In this document: positions 1 through 10,440 of the stretch, one piece after another | How positions within the stretch are numbered: the first letter of the stretch is position 1 | Layout: each line of letters starts with the position of its first letter | DNA from: Polytrichum commune | Lineage: Eukaryota > Streptophyta > Polytrichopsida > Polytrichales > Polytrichaceae | Direction of reading: 5' to 3' | Length of the DNA: 64,000 nucleotides | Assembly (NCBI GenBank): GCA_950295325.1 | Contig: OX485803.1 | Span: 59,721,554 to 59,785,553 of the forward strand | Notes under the pieces: generated by a model | Told to the model about the DNA's origin: nothing | What the model saw: the letters and a program-made list of their open reading frames with translations, nothing else | Databases searched by the model: none | Translations under genes and position numbers: made by a program

Positions 1-805
1 GTGTTTCCAATGTTTAAAGGCTTATGTGAGTGCATTGAGTGTGATTTCATATAAAATCCATCTAACTTGAGTGATTGGAGAGTGCAGAAGACATATTTGA
101 GAGAAAATGCATTCATTTGAGTGAAACAAAATCTAACTTGAGTTATTAAAAGTCTTAGTCCACATTTGAAAGTAAGTGGATTCATTTGATGTGTGATAGA
201 TCAAACTTGAGTGATTAGAATGTCTTCAAGCATTTTGGAGAGGAGTGGACTCATTTAAGGTAAAAAAAATCTGACTTGAGAGATTTGATGGTTGTAGGGC
301 ATATTTGAAAGCAAGAGCTCTTATTTGTTGTGAATTGGATTTGACTTGGGTGATTTGAAAGTCTAAGAACCCATTTGATACCCCGAGAGCATTTTTGAGT
401 CCAAATGGATCTTATTTGAGTGCATTGGAGTGGAACCATAATGTTTGATGGCAAGAAGGTTCATTTGGAGTTTGAAATGATCTAAGTTGGTCATTTGAGT
501 ATTGAAATGTTGACTTGAGGGATAGGCTAGTCATTTGAATTCAAGAGGAGCATACTTGATTGATTTGAATGTTGAAAAACATATTTGAGGGATAATGCTA
601 AGCATTTGAATGACTTGAGTGTCTTAAGACTTCTCTTGATGTGGAGAAAATATGACTTGAGGTATATGAAAGTGTAAGGCACATTTGACGTGAATTAGAC
701 TTACTTGAGAGATTTGAGTGTCCAAAGTGGTCATTGAGGTGAAGAACATCTGATTTGAAAATTTTGAGCATCCAAATGTTTTCTTCAAGCGAAGATGACA
801 TATCT
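1..805. repeat. Degenerate tandem array, ~70-bp monomer
   Basis: Variants of an AACTTGAGTGATT block recur at about 64, 134, 204, 273, 343, 412, 483 and 553, so the period is held at 69-71 bp. After about 610 the spacing becomes irregular, although TTGAG/TTTGA motifs continue to about 805. Each unit also carries a CATATTTGA-like and a TCATTTGA-like motif. The array is open at the left edge of the window and ends next to the Copia remnant. The units are too diverged for a recent expansion. No coding potential is apparent. Confidence 0.75.
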
Positions 806-849
806 TAAGAGCGAAGTGGCTAGAGTCATAGACAAGTTCTTTTAAAGTT

Positions 850-2895
850 CAAAATGGAGATGGTTTTGGCTTTCGTGGACCTTTGGGACATTGTAGACGG
901 ATTTGAGAAGGCTTCACCTTCCAATGTGGATCCCAAAGTGTTGAAGGAGTACTAAAGGCGCGTGAAGAAGGCCATGTCCACCGTTGGCTTCAATTTGGCG
1001 GACAACCAATTTGTCCATATCAAAAGTTGTAAAGGACCAACAAAGGCATGAAAGACCCTTTACAACATTTACGAGATGAAGAATTTGTCTAACATTCTTT
1101 TTGTGCATCGCAAATTCTTCATGTGCAAGATAGAAGAAAATCACAACTTGTTGGACCACATCAACAAGGTAAAAACGCTTGTAGATTAGCTCGCATGTTT
1201 GAAGGTACCCGTGCGGGAGGAACATCATCATGACTTTGCTCGAGAGTTGGCCGGCCTCGTATGAATATTTGATCATTGATTGAGAGACAATGCTGATGAA
1301 GGAGTTGACGATGGAGTACGTGACGGCACGTTTGATACACAAGATGTCAAAACGCAAAGAAAATGAGTCTAAGGTGAAGATGTGGGGATGGTGTCACGTA
1401 AAAGCAAAATGGACAATCCACCTTTGCGGCAAGGCGTAAAGACGTACTTCTATTACAACAAACATGGCCACATTGCACAATTTTGCCACAAAGCAAAGAA
1501 CAAAGAAAAAAAAAATGCCATCAATGCGAAGGACGAGAACAATTTTATACCTAAATTTACAAATTGTACACATGCGTGTGTTTGGAAGCCTTATGTTTGC
1601 GATGGTTTTGGACGAGAAGAGGGGCAAGCTCAATGCCAAAAAAATCAAATGCATGTTTCTCGGATATTGCGAAGGTACGAAGGCATATAGGCTGATGTAT
1701 TCAGGGTTGTCTATCGCGATGTCCTGCCACCGTCATGACGTGTCGTGTCGGGGCGGACCCCTCCGTCACGACATAATAGGGTCCACGTAGGGTCATACTA
1801 GGGGGAAGCTAGTAGGGTGGGTAAAATACTTACCTTCTTGCCAAGGTGGCATCCAATGTGGCAGAAAAATCCGACGTGGATGTGCATATTTCCCTTGCCA
1901 GGTAAATCATTTTGCCTTTGTGTTTATCATTCTGTTAAAATCAAAGTAGTAAAATATGACAAATGAGGGTGGGGGGGAGGGGAATGGAGCGGACGGGGAC
2001 GGGAACGGGGGCGGGAGCGGATGCGGACGGGGGGAACGCCGGATGGAGGGCCGGATGGGGGCCGGATTGGGGTTCGGATGGGGGGGGGGGGGGGGGGGCG
2101 GGTTCGGATTAGGGGGGGCCGGGTTCGGATGGGTGGGGGGGGCGGATGGAGGCCGGATGAGGACCGGATGGGGGGCCGGATGGGGTGCCGGATGGGGGAG
2201 GGGAACGTAGGGAGCGGGGGGAACGGGGGGGGGGGGGGGATGGGCGCTAGTAATTTTTTTCCCACTTTACCTCTACTTTGCTGACATGGCACCATACGTG
2301 GACATCGTAAATCCTACGTGTCCTGATTGGGGTAATGTAATTACACAAAAAAATACGGTAAAATTCAAGTTCGTCAGGATAAAGACGGCATCCGGCATAA
2401 TGTCGTGACAGATACGTGTCGTGACGCCACGACATTATGTCGGGATTAGCCTCCGCCACGACACAATAGACAACCCTGGATGTATTTAGAAACAAAGAAA
2501 ATCATAAAAAATAATGATATTGTGTTTATGGAATATAGTGGGAGCATTAAAAACGATTTGGAGATTCGTCCAAGTGGGAGTAATAGAGGCCCTACGATGG
2601 TGGTAATGGTGGACGAATTTTCAAATGACCTTTGTTTGATGATGGTGGACAATTCGTGGATGACAATGAGCAAGTGGGAAGTAATGGAGTCATAATTTAG
2701 GAGCCACGTGAAAGAACAACAAACAACGACATTATTGTTGAGAACTTTGGTGAGGAACGGCGATATCCCACGAGGGAGCGGCGACCACTCAAAGATTGGT
2801 GGGAAGACCACATTTTGCCTCAGCATGGTGAGGAACGGGCAAATGTGGCATTATTTGAAGATCCTTTGAGTTGGAATGAAGCAATAATGAATAAT
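850..2895 (+). pseudogene. Ty1/Copia retrotransposon remnant (gag-pol), internally deleted
   Basis: Pieces of a Copia polyprotein occur in the right order but in different frames and with stops. From 850 to 1370 there is a gag (UBN2-like) segment, with KFKMEMVLAF, TLYNIYEMKNLS and, after a frameshift, ESWPASYEYLIID and VTARLIHKMSKRKENE. At about 1440-1490 there is a zinc-knuckle relic (NKHGHIAQFCHK) whose first two cysteines have become Tyr. At 1580-1701 the integrase C-terminal region is seen (DEKRGKLNAKKIKC, FLGYCEGTKAYRLMY). It resumes at 2487 (ETKKIIKNNDIVFMEYS) and, at 2756-2890, gives the linker before reverse transcriptase (RERRPLKDWWEDH, EERANVALFEDPLSW). Protease, the integrase core, RT and RNase H are missing. 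A hAT-like element splits the integrase tail at 1702-2478. The element is dead. Confidence 0.88.
1702..2478. mobile_element. Non-autonomous hAT-like DNA transposon nested in the Copia remnant
   Basis: The ends are inverted repeats beginning CAGGGTTGTCTAT. They are flanked by an exact 8-bp duplication, GATGTATT, at 1694-1701 and 2479-2486. Removing the 777-bp element restores the Copia reading YRLMY-LETKKIIK. An 8-bp duplication and a CAGGG terminus are typical of the hAT superfamily. Subterminal copies of CACGACA or its complement lie near both ends, as expected of transposase-binding repeats. The core (about 1966-2246) is extremely G-rich on the plus strand, built of CCGGATGGGG-like units. 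No transposase is encoded; the long Gly- and Pro-rich frames here are composition artefacts. Confidence 0.85.
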
Positions 2896-3299
2896 ATGAG
2901 GCAACTTTTGGGTAACGTTAGAACCTCATTATATAGGATTGAGAAACTAAGAAACTCAATAGTATTATAAGTCTTTGAGTATTCGCAAAGTGAGAGTGTT
3001 AAAGATGAAACATAAGGTTGTTTGTAGTCATAGAAATGTATTATTAGAAGTAGTAAAGTTGTAATAAGCCTACAAGGTTGGTCCGTAGTGAAAGAAGAAT
3101 TATCCCATATTGTTTGTAGCAACCAAGGTGACCATAAGCAATAAAGGGCAAGACAAGGGGTGGAGAAAACTATTTTACTCCAAGCATTGTTCATATGCCT
3201 TTGTGTATGTATAACTTGCTTGTGCAATCTCATCTCTAGTCCTATTGAGTTCCAATACTAAGAAGGTCAAAAAGAAAGAGGAAATTGCCTTTTTCTAAT
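2896..3299. other. Unassigned spacer, possible retrotransposon terminal sequence
   Basis: This AT-rich sequence follows the abrupt end of Copia homology. It has no reading frame I recognise. It may be residual LTR or untranslated Copia sequence, but no matching second LTR was found in the window. Confidence 0.3.
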
Positions 3300-4025
3300 G
3301 CAAAGAAGCCATACTTGCTTGGGACCCGGACTAGTGGAGATGGATCGAAGGTTACCGCTTCTTTATTTGTACCACACAATTTGGTAGACTCAGTCATCAA
3401 TAAGATATCCAACATGACTAGAGCAGTGGATAAATGGCAATGTTACTTTTTGGGTAACTACAAGTTTGACTAGTTCCAGGTGTGGGACCCAACACGCTCT
3501 GGCAAAGAAGCCACATTTATGTGGTCTATTTGGCTCAAGGCAACTGCAATCAATGAATGGAGGGCACAAATTGCCTTGGCATCCACCTTTAAGCAATTTG
3601 TGTTTTGCCTACCTCACACGAGTAGGTCAATTAAACATTAGTTCTAGGATTGCATTCAAGCACGGAGAGCTTGGCGATGGGCCACTTTCATCATGCATGA
3701 ACTTTGCGGGGTTTGTACTGGTAATTATGATAGCTTCCATTGGAAATGAACCCTTTTTGGAGAGAGGACTCCTAAGAAGTTTGTCAAGAATATGAAGATT
3801 TAGCACCTTCGTTGGGGCATTACTCTTTTGACTATATGGATTGAGCGGAATGACCGGGTGTTCAACCAAGAACAACGACATGAATCTAAGGTCAAACACC
3901 TCATTTGGAATAATCTCATTTTGTATGGCAAGCTCATATGGGAGAGGGTGATTAAGTATGTGGAGATTAACACCTATTTGATCGAAGCCCACTTCAAAGG
4001 CTTCAACAAAACTTGGGGGTACTAG
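3300..4025 (+). pseudogene. LINE (non-LTR retrotransposon) 3' fragment, RT zinc-binding region
   Basis: Translated pieces match the C-terminal zinc-binding region of plant LINE reverse transcriptases. At about 3410-3560 there is TRAVDKWQCYFLGNYKFD, then FMWSIWLKATAINEW after an in-frame stop. At about 3815-3925 there is LLTIWIERNDRVFNQEQ followed by KVKHLIWNNLILYGKLIWERV. The tryptophan-rich W-x-ERN-x-x-VF signature is characteristic. Several stops and at least one frame change show it is inactive. No endonuclease or core RT domain is present. A poly(A) tail and target duplication were not found. Confidence 0.72.
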
Positions 4026-4870
4026 GAACATCCTTTGTAGACGTGACAATTTAAAAATAAGTCGGAATTGGAAACATCAATGTATGTAGGTAGTTTGTCA
4101 TGGTGGTTATAGTAGAGGCGCCTATTCCTGATCAAGACCCCATCAACAATCTGTAGGGTACCGGAATTTTGATAAGGTTGGAACCAATAGTGCCATGACA
4201 TATGTCTTTGAGTGCTAAAGTGATGAGGAATGAGTGGTTCAAATGAGCGCTTATGGGAGACTCTAAACATTGGTAACATGTTCAGGTCAACTTTATGGCT
4301 CCAAAAATTCACAATAATTTCAATTTGAGGAATAAAATTACTAAAATCTTTAAAGTCCCACCCAATTTCTATCTTCCTACATGGGAAAAATTTGCACCAA
4401 CTTACATTTCTCCAAATATTGTGCAAAATCTCTTAAATTATCCTTTATGGGCACCTCTACTCTAGTTAATTGGTGGCTTTTGGGGTTGTCCTCGGCTAGT
4501 TGGGCAAGGGTGGTCTTTGGTTGGGTTCTTGTTACTTGGTTTGTTGTTGATGTTTACGTGGCGGTGTGACACATATGAGGGGTTCCACCTCCCCTTCAAG
4601 TGTGCGTGTCTTCCTTGGTTCTTGATGCATTTGGCGTTGGTTTGTTGGCCTTCTATCTCAAAAAAAGATTTTTTTATTTTTTATTTATAAAACAAAAAAT
4701 CCTACATGCTTGAAGTATGAATTTTTTTTTATGTTATTTTGGCCCACATGGTATTGGGCACTACTCTACACTAGTAGATACCTTCCATCCACGTAGATTG
4801 TCACCTAGTGGGCCACAAACCCATCAAAAAATTAGATGACAACCCATTTCGGATGGCATGAGCATTTAAG
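4026..4870. other. Intergenic sequence, no gene recognised
   Basis: Both strands are AT-rich, with only short frames that resemble nothing I know. An A/T-rich tract lies at about 4660-4730. This is probably old repeat DNA. Confidence 0.4.
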
Positions 4871-4874
4871 GGTT

Positions 4875-5000
4875 AACCACATGTCTTTTTTGTGTCCATT
4901 ATTAGATCCACACCTAACCACACACCACTCATATATAGGTTCCAATTAAGAATAGTAACCAAATTAGGCCTGTGCATCTTAGTGAGTAGAATGCTAGTTG
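4875..5000. repeat. Fragment of dispersed repeat (family with copies at 33.3, 33.7, 45.9 and 60.5 kb)
   Basis: The block around 4898-4940 (a GTCC-TTCTTAGATCCACACCTAACCACA-like string in pieces) recurs closely at 33958-34000 and 45928-45965. It recurs more distantly at 33508-33550 and 60848-60890. Only the distal part of the unit is present here. Confidence 0.6.
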
Positions 5001-5354
5001 TAAAGAACCAATAAGCTACTTGATAATTAATAAACCAATAAACATTACAGTAAATGCTCATGGCTAATTTATCTCTGCCCATGTACATTGAGCAATGTCA
5101 GGTGTATATGCAATTGATTTCCTAAATTTCACATGCAGGATGTAAGGACATGAACAAACAAGCAATTTATGATAGAAATGATCTTACCGCCTTGTCGACA
5201 ATACTCATGTCTGCTACCTTTGGAAATATATGCGCCATTAGTGCAATGAGTCCATAGTATACATTTTTGCATTCCTGATTAAATGATCTTGATAATGAGC
5301 TGTGGCTGATGAAGAGATGAGATGGATGAATCAAAAAAACACAAAATCTTGTGT

Positions 5355-7906
5355 TCATGACTCGGTCTTGTCAAGATCGCCGGGTTTTTTCTCCTTCATG
5401 CCTACCTTCTCTGCCAGTCTCTCTGCCTCTCTCTTCACTGCCTTTGCAGCTTCCACTCCCACCTCTTTCAGGCCCTGTGTCGTCTCCTTCGTTTTCTTTG
5501 GGATGTCTTTTACCTACAGAATGAGAACAACCAAATGACGTCTAGAATCTAAAGATATGCCTTAATAGATAGATGAAAATGCCGACTTCATGAGAAAGCA
5601 AGCATAAATAAAAGAGCCTTCTTGCCTGCAGGCTATTGCTGCCTTTTGGTTGGGGGTCTATGGTGTTTAACAGACCAGTCTTGGCAAGCCAAAGAACGCT
5701 TGAAAGTCCATTGGCTTGGGACCTAAAAAATGAGAGCTCAAACTCTTGACATTCCTAAGCAACCTATATGAGGTAGCTTAGTATTTTGATCGAGCACTTG
5801 TCAACTATTTGTCACAAGCATTCTACATGGGATCCATCAAGGCGCCATCTAAACATTATAAGCAGGGTAGAAAGCTCTCAAATTGAGAGCACGAGTATGA
5901 AGCCTCTCACCATTGAGAAGGCTCATTTCTTCAATCTCTCAATCTTCGAACAACTCCATCTCTCTAGTGTAAAGGGCCCTTAGTATGCAGACAATTTGTA
6001 GACAAGAACCATATGACATAATGCTGTAGGCAATGAGCAGGTTCAACACTTCGGTGATGAAACACTAATTTTTTGAGGTGACGCATGGGTCTTTGTAGAG
6101 GTTCCGATTGATTGAAAAGTGACAAGTGGCACTTTCCTTAAGATTTGAAATAATTTATGCCAAACCTGCTTATCACCTACAGTAACCACAGTATGATGGT
6201 GTGTAAATCTCACCATGTCCCTTGAAGTATCCATCTCTCTGTGCGCATGATCCTTTACTTTATCAACTGCAGATTTGAGTTTTGCCCCTGACTCGTTTGC
6301 AGTCTCTTTGACGGACCCCTTCGTCTTATCCCATGCCTCTGCCCCTTTCGCAGCTTCATCCTTCGTTTTTAACACAATCTTCTCACTTGGATCCTGAAAT
6401 GGAAACAAACCTCAACGCATAAAACCCCCAGGGATTCGAACCCTGGGTCTCCAAAACAACAAGGACATATCCTCCCCACCATTGACAACCCTGACCTGTG
6501 GTAATCAACTCTCCAACCCAAATCCCTTGGTGATATACCCCCCCCCCCCACACCTAAGACCATCACCCCCAGTAAGTTATCATACAGGTGGCGAAGAAAC
6601 TCTACATATATGGTTGCCCTCATAGGGGCTGGCGTTTACATCTACATCTATCTGTGAAGCCGTAAACTCCGAGAACTTAGTGCATGTGGATGTAGCCCTA
6701 CAGACAAGGAATATCCTTGTTACAGGAGTTATGTGTACAATGCAAAATATCCTGCTATAGCTCTATTTAGTTTTGTTTATGCTAGCAAGAACCCTTTCAA
6801 GACGCCTTGACTGTTACAATGTGCCAATTTAAGAGTCATGCACTCAAATCTCTCGTAGTTCCAGATTTTTTTGGTAGTCATGTCTGCTTTTCGTAGGCTA
6901 CATTCGTTATACTTCAAACCATGGACCTATTTTACAATGAAAGAGAACCAAAGAGAAAATAGAACACTGTCCATTAGGTCAAGACATGGAGAAATTTAAT
7001 TACTTACGAGAGCGTCATCGGCAAATAATCGACGCAAGACGTTCTGATTTGAGGAGGGTAATGCTGCTGCAGCAATGAGTTGAGGTTGCCACCAAACCTG
7101 GACATCAATCAAAAAATCCAGTGCTCAAAACGTAGACCATGCACACTTAGTTCTCCAACTCATAAAAACGCACATTTAAATCGTGGATGCCAGCAGCACA
7201 AATCAAAAGAGGTTCATACAAATTGGAAGCATCTTCAGAATCTGGTAGGTAGCTGCTATGTCGGTGAATCTGGTTTATAAATACTATGTCAGTGGATTTG
7301 CATGTGTAATAGGCATTATTTAAGAGTATCTATTCTGAGATAATTTAAAAAAGTTTCCTAGAAGTGAAAACAAATGCCTAGGGGTCTGGAAGGCGACCCC
7401 TGCTTTAGGTTAAAATGCTTTTAATTGGCTCTAAAAACATCGATAGTTAAAAGTGTAAACCTTCTCTAAATTAGACGCAAATGGTATCAATAGACTCCTC
7501 TCAATGCCCTCATACCCACCATGCTAATCCTCGTTGTGAAATAAAAATCGATCACTCATCAGAAGCAATCTAAATTTGACGGGAGGTTGTGGTTTGGTTC
7601 AAATCTTGAAGGTGAGACGGTTGGTTACGGAGGAGATCAAGATGGAACAACGACGACGACGACGACGACAACCACAAAAATTTGAAAACTAATATTGCAA
7701 TGTAAGAGCAGATGCAATGAAAGAAAGATAAGATTCGCCAATTCCAAGCCAACGCTTTACATTCTTATTACATGTATCCCCAACAAGAATGATCACAGCT
7801 GAATCGTTGCAATAAATTGCTCTACATGCACACAAACCTGAAATCTAAATGGCGAGAAGGAGGGTAACCGTCTTGCCTGCTGCAGCTTGAAGGACCTCGA
7901 AAGCAT
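5355..7906 (-). CDS. LEA group 3 (LEA_4-type) protein, probably mitochondrial
   Basis: Four exons on the minus strand are 7906-7838, 7097-7008, 6393-6214 and 5513-5355. All introns are phase 0, GT-AG, and together they encode 165 residues. Residues 1-23 (MLSRSFKLQQARRLPS...) are basic, Ser-rich and free of acidic residues, followed by an Ala/Leu stretch and RRLF, as in a mitochondrial presequence. Residues 54-165 are hydrophilic and Lys/Glu/Ala-rich, with irregular 11-mer-like repeats (KTKDEAAKGAEAW, DKTKGSVKETANES, VEAAKAVKREAERLAEKVG). This suits an amphipathic LEA helix that forms on drying. The protein ends GDLDKTES. LEA proteins of this group protect membranes and proteins during desiccation. 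The start is the first ATG of exon 1. ABRE- and CE3-like motifs lie upstream. No obvious close paralogue is known to me, so the family call is by composition and motif. Confidence 0.8.
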
Positions 7907-8060
7907 GGTGAAGATTTTTTGATGGAAATTGCAGTGTGTTACGTCGTGCAAGTAAGTTAGACTCAGGGAAGCAGCGGATGGGACGTTGGAAACACTGGCT
8001 CACAGGCTCCCAAGAGCATGGCAAGCAGGAACAGAATGAGCAAGCGGGACAATCATCGGA

Positions 8061-8068
8061 CACGTGGC
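8061..8068 (-). promoter_or_regulatory. G-box / ABRE-like motif upstream of the LEA gene
   Basis: CACGTGGC on the plus strand (GCCACGTG on the coding strand) lies about 155 bp upstream of the LEA ATG. It has the palindromic CACGTG core bound by bZIP factors of the ABF/ABI5 type. The transcription start is unknown, so it could lie in the 5' leader instead of the promoter. Confidence 0.5.
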
Positions 8069-8100
8069 ATACTCGAAGTTGTTGGGTTCTCCACGGAGAG

Positions 8101-8112
8101 ACGCGTGTCCTG
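8101..8112 (-). promoter_or_regulatory. CE3-like coupling element upstream of the LEA gene
   Basis: ACGCGTGTCCTG matches the barley HVA1 coupling element CE3 (ACGCGTGTCCTC) at 11 of 12 positions. It lies 40 bp from the G-box. In HVA1, itself a group 3 LEA gene, CE3 plus an ABRE form an ABA-response complex. Orientation relative to the gene is reversed here. Confidence 0.45.
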
Positions 8113-8195
8113 CAGTTTTCCTTCCTTATAACAATGTCAATGCGCGGACATAAGTCATACACAATTTCTACAAGCCTCGCCAAGTCTTTTTTTTA

Positions 8196-8223
8196 ATAAA
8201 TAAATAAATATTTATTTATTTAT
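8196..8223. repeat. Perfect 28-bp A/T palindrome
   Basis: Fourteen-base arms of the form ATAAATAAATAAAT meet with no spacer. The palindrome lies about 290 bp upstream of the LEA ATG. It may be a simple-sequence artefact or the hairpin end of an AT-rich element. Confidence 0.6.
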
Positions 8224-8624
8224 CAAATTCATTTTTAGAATTTGGGGTTTTAACTTTATTTTATACACTGTCTATTGCCAAGGATAAAATAAAAATACAC
8301 TCACATAGGACATAAGGTAGGAAAACAAAAAACAGTGGATGACCACAGCCATAACATCACTTAGCACTTGATGCTCACTTGGTGAGCCCTCGAAATATAA
8401 CAGTCAGATGCTCATAAAGTTGTGCAAGAAGACTTAGATTTTAACTGAGTTCCTCACATCGGACTATTATATTCCAAGGGCTTACATCGTTGAGTAATGT
8501 TATGGTTGGTGCATTAGACTACGAGTAGAATGAATCTTGTGTGCATCCAAAACGACTAATAGTGGTTGTCTGAAAAGGATGTATTCATAGGCTGGATGCA
8601 GTGATTGGCTGTATAGGTTTTGTT

Positions 8625-8890
8625 TTACACCACTTGTGGGTGTCATTGAATTAACTATTTTGTGTGCATTTGCATGCATAGTAGGCTATTTGGAGGCTCA
8701 AATTAGGGAGACTCTATTGTGCAAGTAGGGTGTTTTACTTACTTGCCTCTTTAAGTAATTATTTACATGGAATAAAATTACAAAACAATTAGCATTCCCA
8801 TCATTTCCTCTGCTCCAACTCTACAAATATTGCACAAATTTCAAGCCACTCTTTCTAACAAAATCAAATTATTTTCATTGTTTTCTATAT
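8625..8890 (+). repeat. Paired dispersed repeat, copy 1
   Basis: Shares an ordered set of blocks with 13715-13965 on the same strand: GTGTCATTGAATTAACTATT, TTTGTGTGCATT, AGGGAGACTCTA, TCATTTCCTCTGCTCCA and ATTGCACAAATTTCAAGCCA. The copies are clearly homologous but diverged by substitutions and small indels. No terminal repeats or coding capacity were seen. Element class is unknown. Confidence 0.7.
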
Positions 8891-9224
8891 TTTGTGTTTG
8901 TTGATGATCAAAATATGAGGAATGAATCCCCATCCAAGGGCACCCAAATAGTGCAGTTTTTAAACCCCAAATCTTCATTAACCTTAAAGTATTCATCTAG
9001 TTTGAGATGTGCATTAGAGGTTAATTCTAGAGATGTCATTTTTGACATAATTAGCTAAAAATGAAATTATTTATGTGAAATACATGCTTCCTTGCATAAA
9101 GAGGCTTAGGTGGACCTCTTAGATGAGTAGAGGTTGACTCCTAAATGCCTTAAAAAGAGGGTTGACTTCACAATTGCAATCTTAGAATGATATTTGACAT
9201 GCAACCATACATATGGGTGGGTTC

Positions 9225-9430
9225 TGTAGTCACAATAGCAAGTAAAGGTTCACAACACCTACCGACGGGGAGGGTGAAAATGCCGATCACTAGGTGGAGC
9301 CTTTATATTACTATCTAGAAACAGATAATCCCCTAAGTCAAGGTCAAAGACCCTCACTCAATCTCCTAAGGTTTATTGGGATGAACTAACAACAAACCTC
9401 ACCGAGTTACCAAGGGTCCCGGGGGGTGGA
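9225..9430 (+). repeat. Diverged dispersed repeat, partner at 49195
   Basis: The ordered blocks ACGGGGAGGGTGAAAATGCC, AAGACCCTCA and GGATGAACTAACAACAA align with 49195-49355 at moderate similarity. Class is unknown, and the homology could be by way of an old retrotransposon. Confidence 0.4.
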
Positions 9431-10188
9431 CTCTTCATACAACGTACAAACTAACGTGAGTGTAAGAAGGGATATAATTTGAGGCATTAGCATACATGGT
9501 ATGCATATGGGAGAAGAATGTAGTGTACATTTAGAAAGGCTTATTAAGAATTTTGAAGTAAATGTAAATGAACAAAAGGGGGCCCTAGATTTAGAGGGAA
9601 AATTGACAATACATGTGTTAGTTTCATCCAATTTACGTTTTCATCCATTGTTGTCATATGGTAATAGTCCTCAATGACTACCTTGTCCATTCTTGTTAGG
9701 GTTTGCATTTGGGTTTTAGGTTTTACAAACTAAAAGCTCTTGGAGCACTCATGGGCTCCCTTGAGTTTTGCTCTTTGGGAAGTAGCTAACGATATCGTGC
9801 TCTTGTCTTTGTTTGTTTGATGCAATTGTTAAGTTACATGCTATGGATGGAAAAACGTTCAATGGCTTTCTCATTGGAAAGTGATAATGGATTATAAATG
9901 TAGTGGAGGCATTTATCACATTAGATTCAAAAGCTTAGTATAAACTGAATCCATTTTTTAGCCTACTCTTTATATGTGTACATTAATTTTTCTCTGTAAA
10001 CTTCTCGTATATAGGGGTTTAATGTCATAGTGACCCACGCATATCACTTACATATCCAATGAAGAGTCCACCCCCCGAGCTAAGGGTCCCACCACATGAC
10101 GAAAAGTTTTCCAAAAGGGAGCTCACATGTGGCAGATTTACAATTACATGGCAAAGGAGAGACATTAAACAAAATTCGGGGACTACTA

Positions 10189-10272
10189 TAGTGCTCGAAA
10201 ATCCTAGAAGTGGAGAGGAATTAGAAAAAACTTTGGAGAGTAGTGCTCGGAAGTCCTAGAAGTGGAGAGGAA
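10189..10272 (+). repeat. Direct repeat pair, 32 bp, spaced 50 bp
   Basis: TAGTGCTCG followed by TCCTAGAAGTGGAGAGGAA occurs at about 10191 and again at about 10241 with two differences. The second copy abuts the hairpin MITE at 10272. Confidence 0.65.
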
Positions 10273-10440
10273 CATAACATTATTCAGATCCATAATTATA
10301 TTTTGTGAGACTAAGAGTATTCCATGAAATATTCTCGGATATTTTTCAAGTTCAGACTAAATGTGGAAAATATATAGGAAATTCTATGGGATATTTGTAG
10401 TTCTACAAAACACTGTTATGAATCTGAATAATGTTATAAA
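10272..10440. mobile_element. Hairpin-type MITE
   Basis: The left end (ATAACATTATTCAGATCCAT) and the inverse of the right end (ATAACATTATTCAGATTCAT) match with one difference. Homology continues inward through TTTTGT and TATTCCAT-like blocks, so nearly the whole 165-bp segment folds back on itself. There is no coding capacity. The target duplication could not be assigned. Confidence 0.65.

Noticed and set aside
1927-2295. Long Pro- and Gly-rich frames on both strands
   Set aside because: They arise from a G-rich repeat core inside a hAT element. Both strands are open at once, and there is no recognisable domain.
6430-6450. A GGTTCGAATCC box-B-like string on the minus strand, suggesting a tRNA or SINE
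   Set aside because: Only the T-arm-like hairpin is convincing. No matching acceptor stem, anticodon arm or clear box A was found, and no SINE partner copy was seen.
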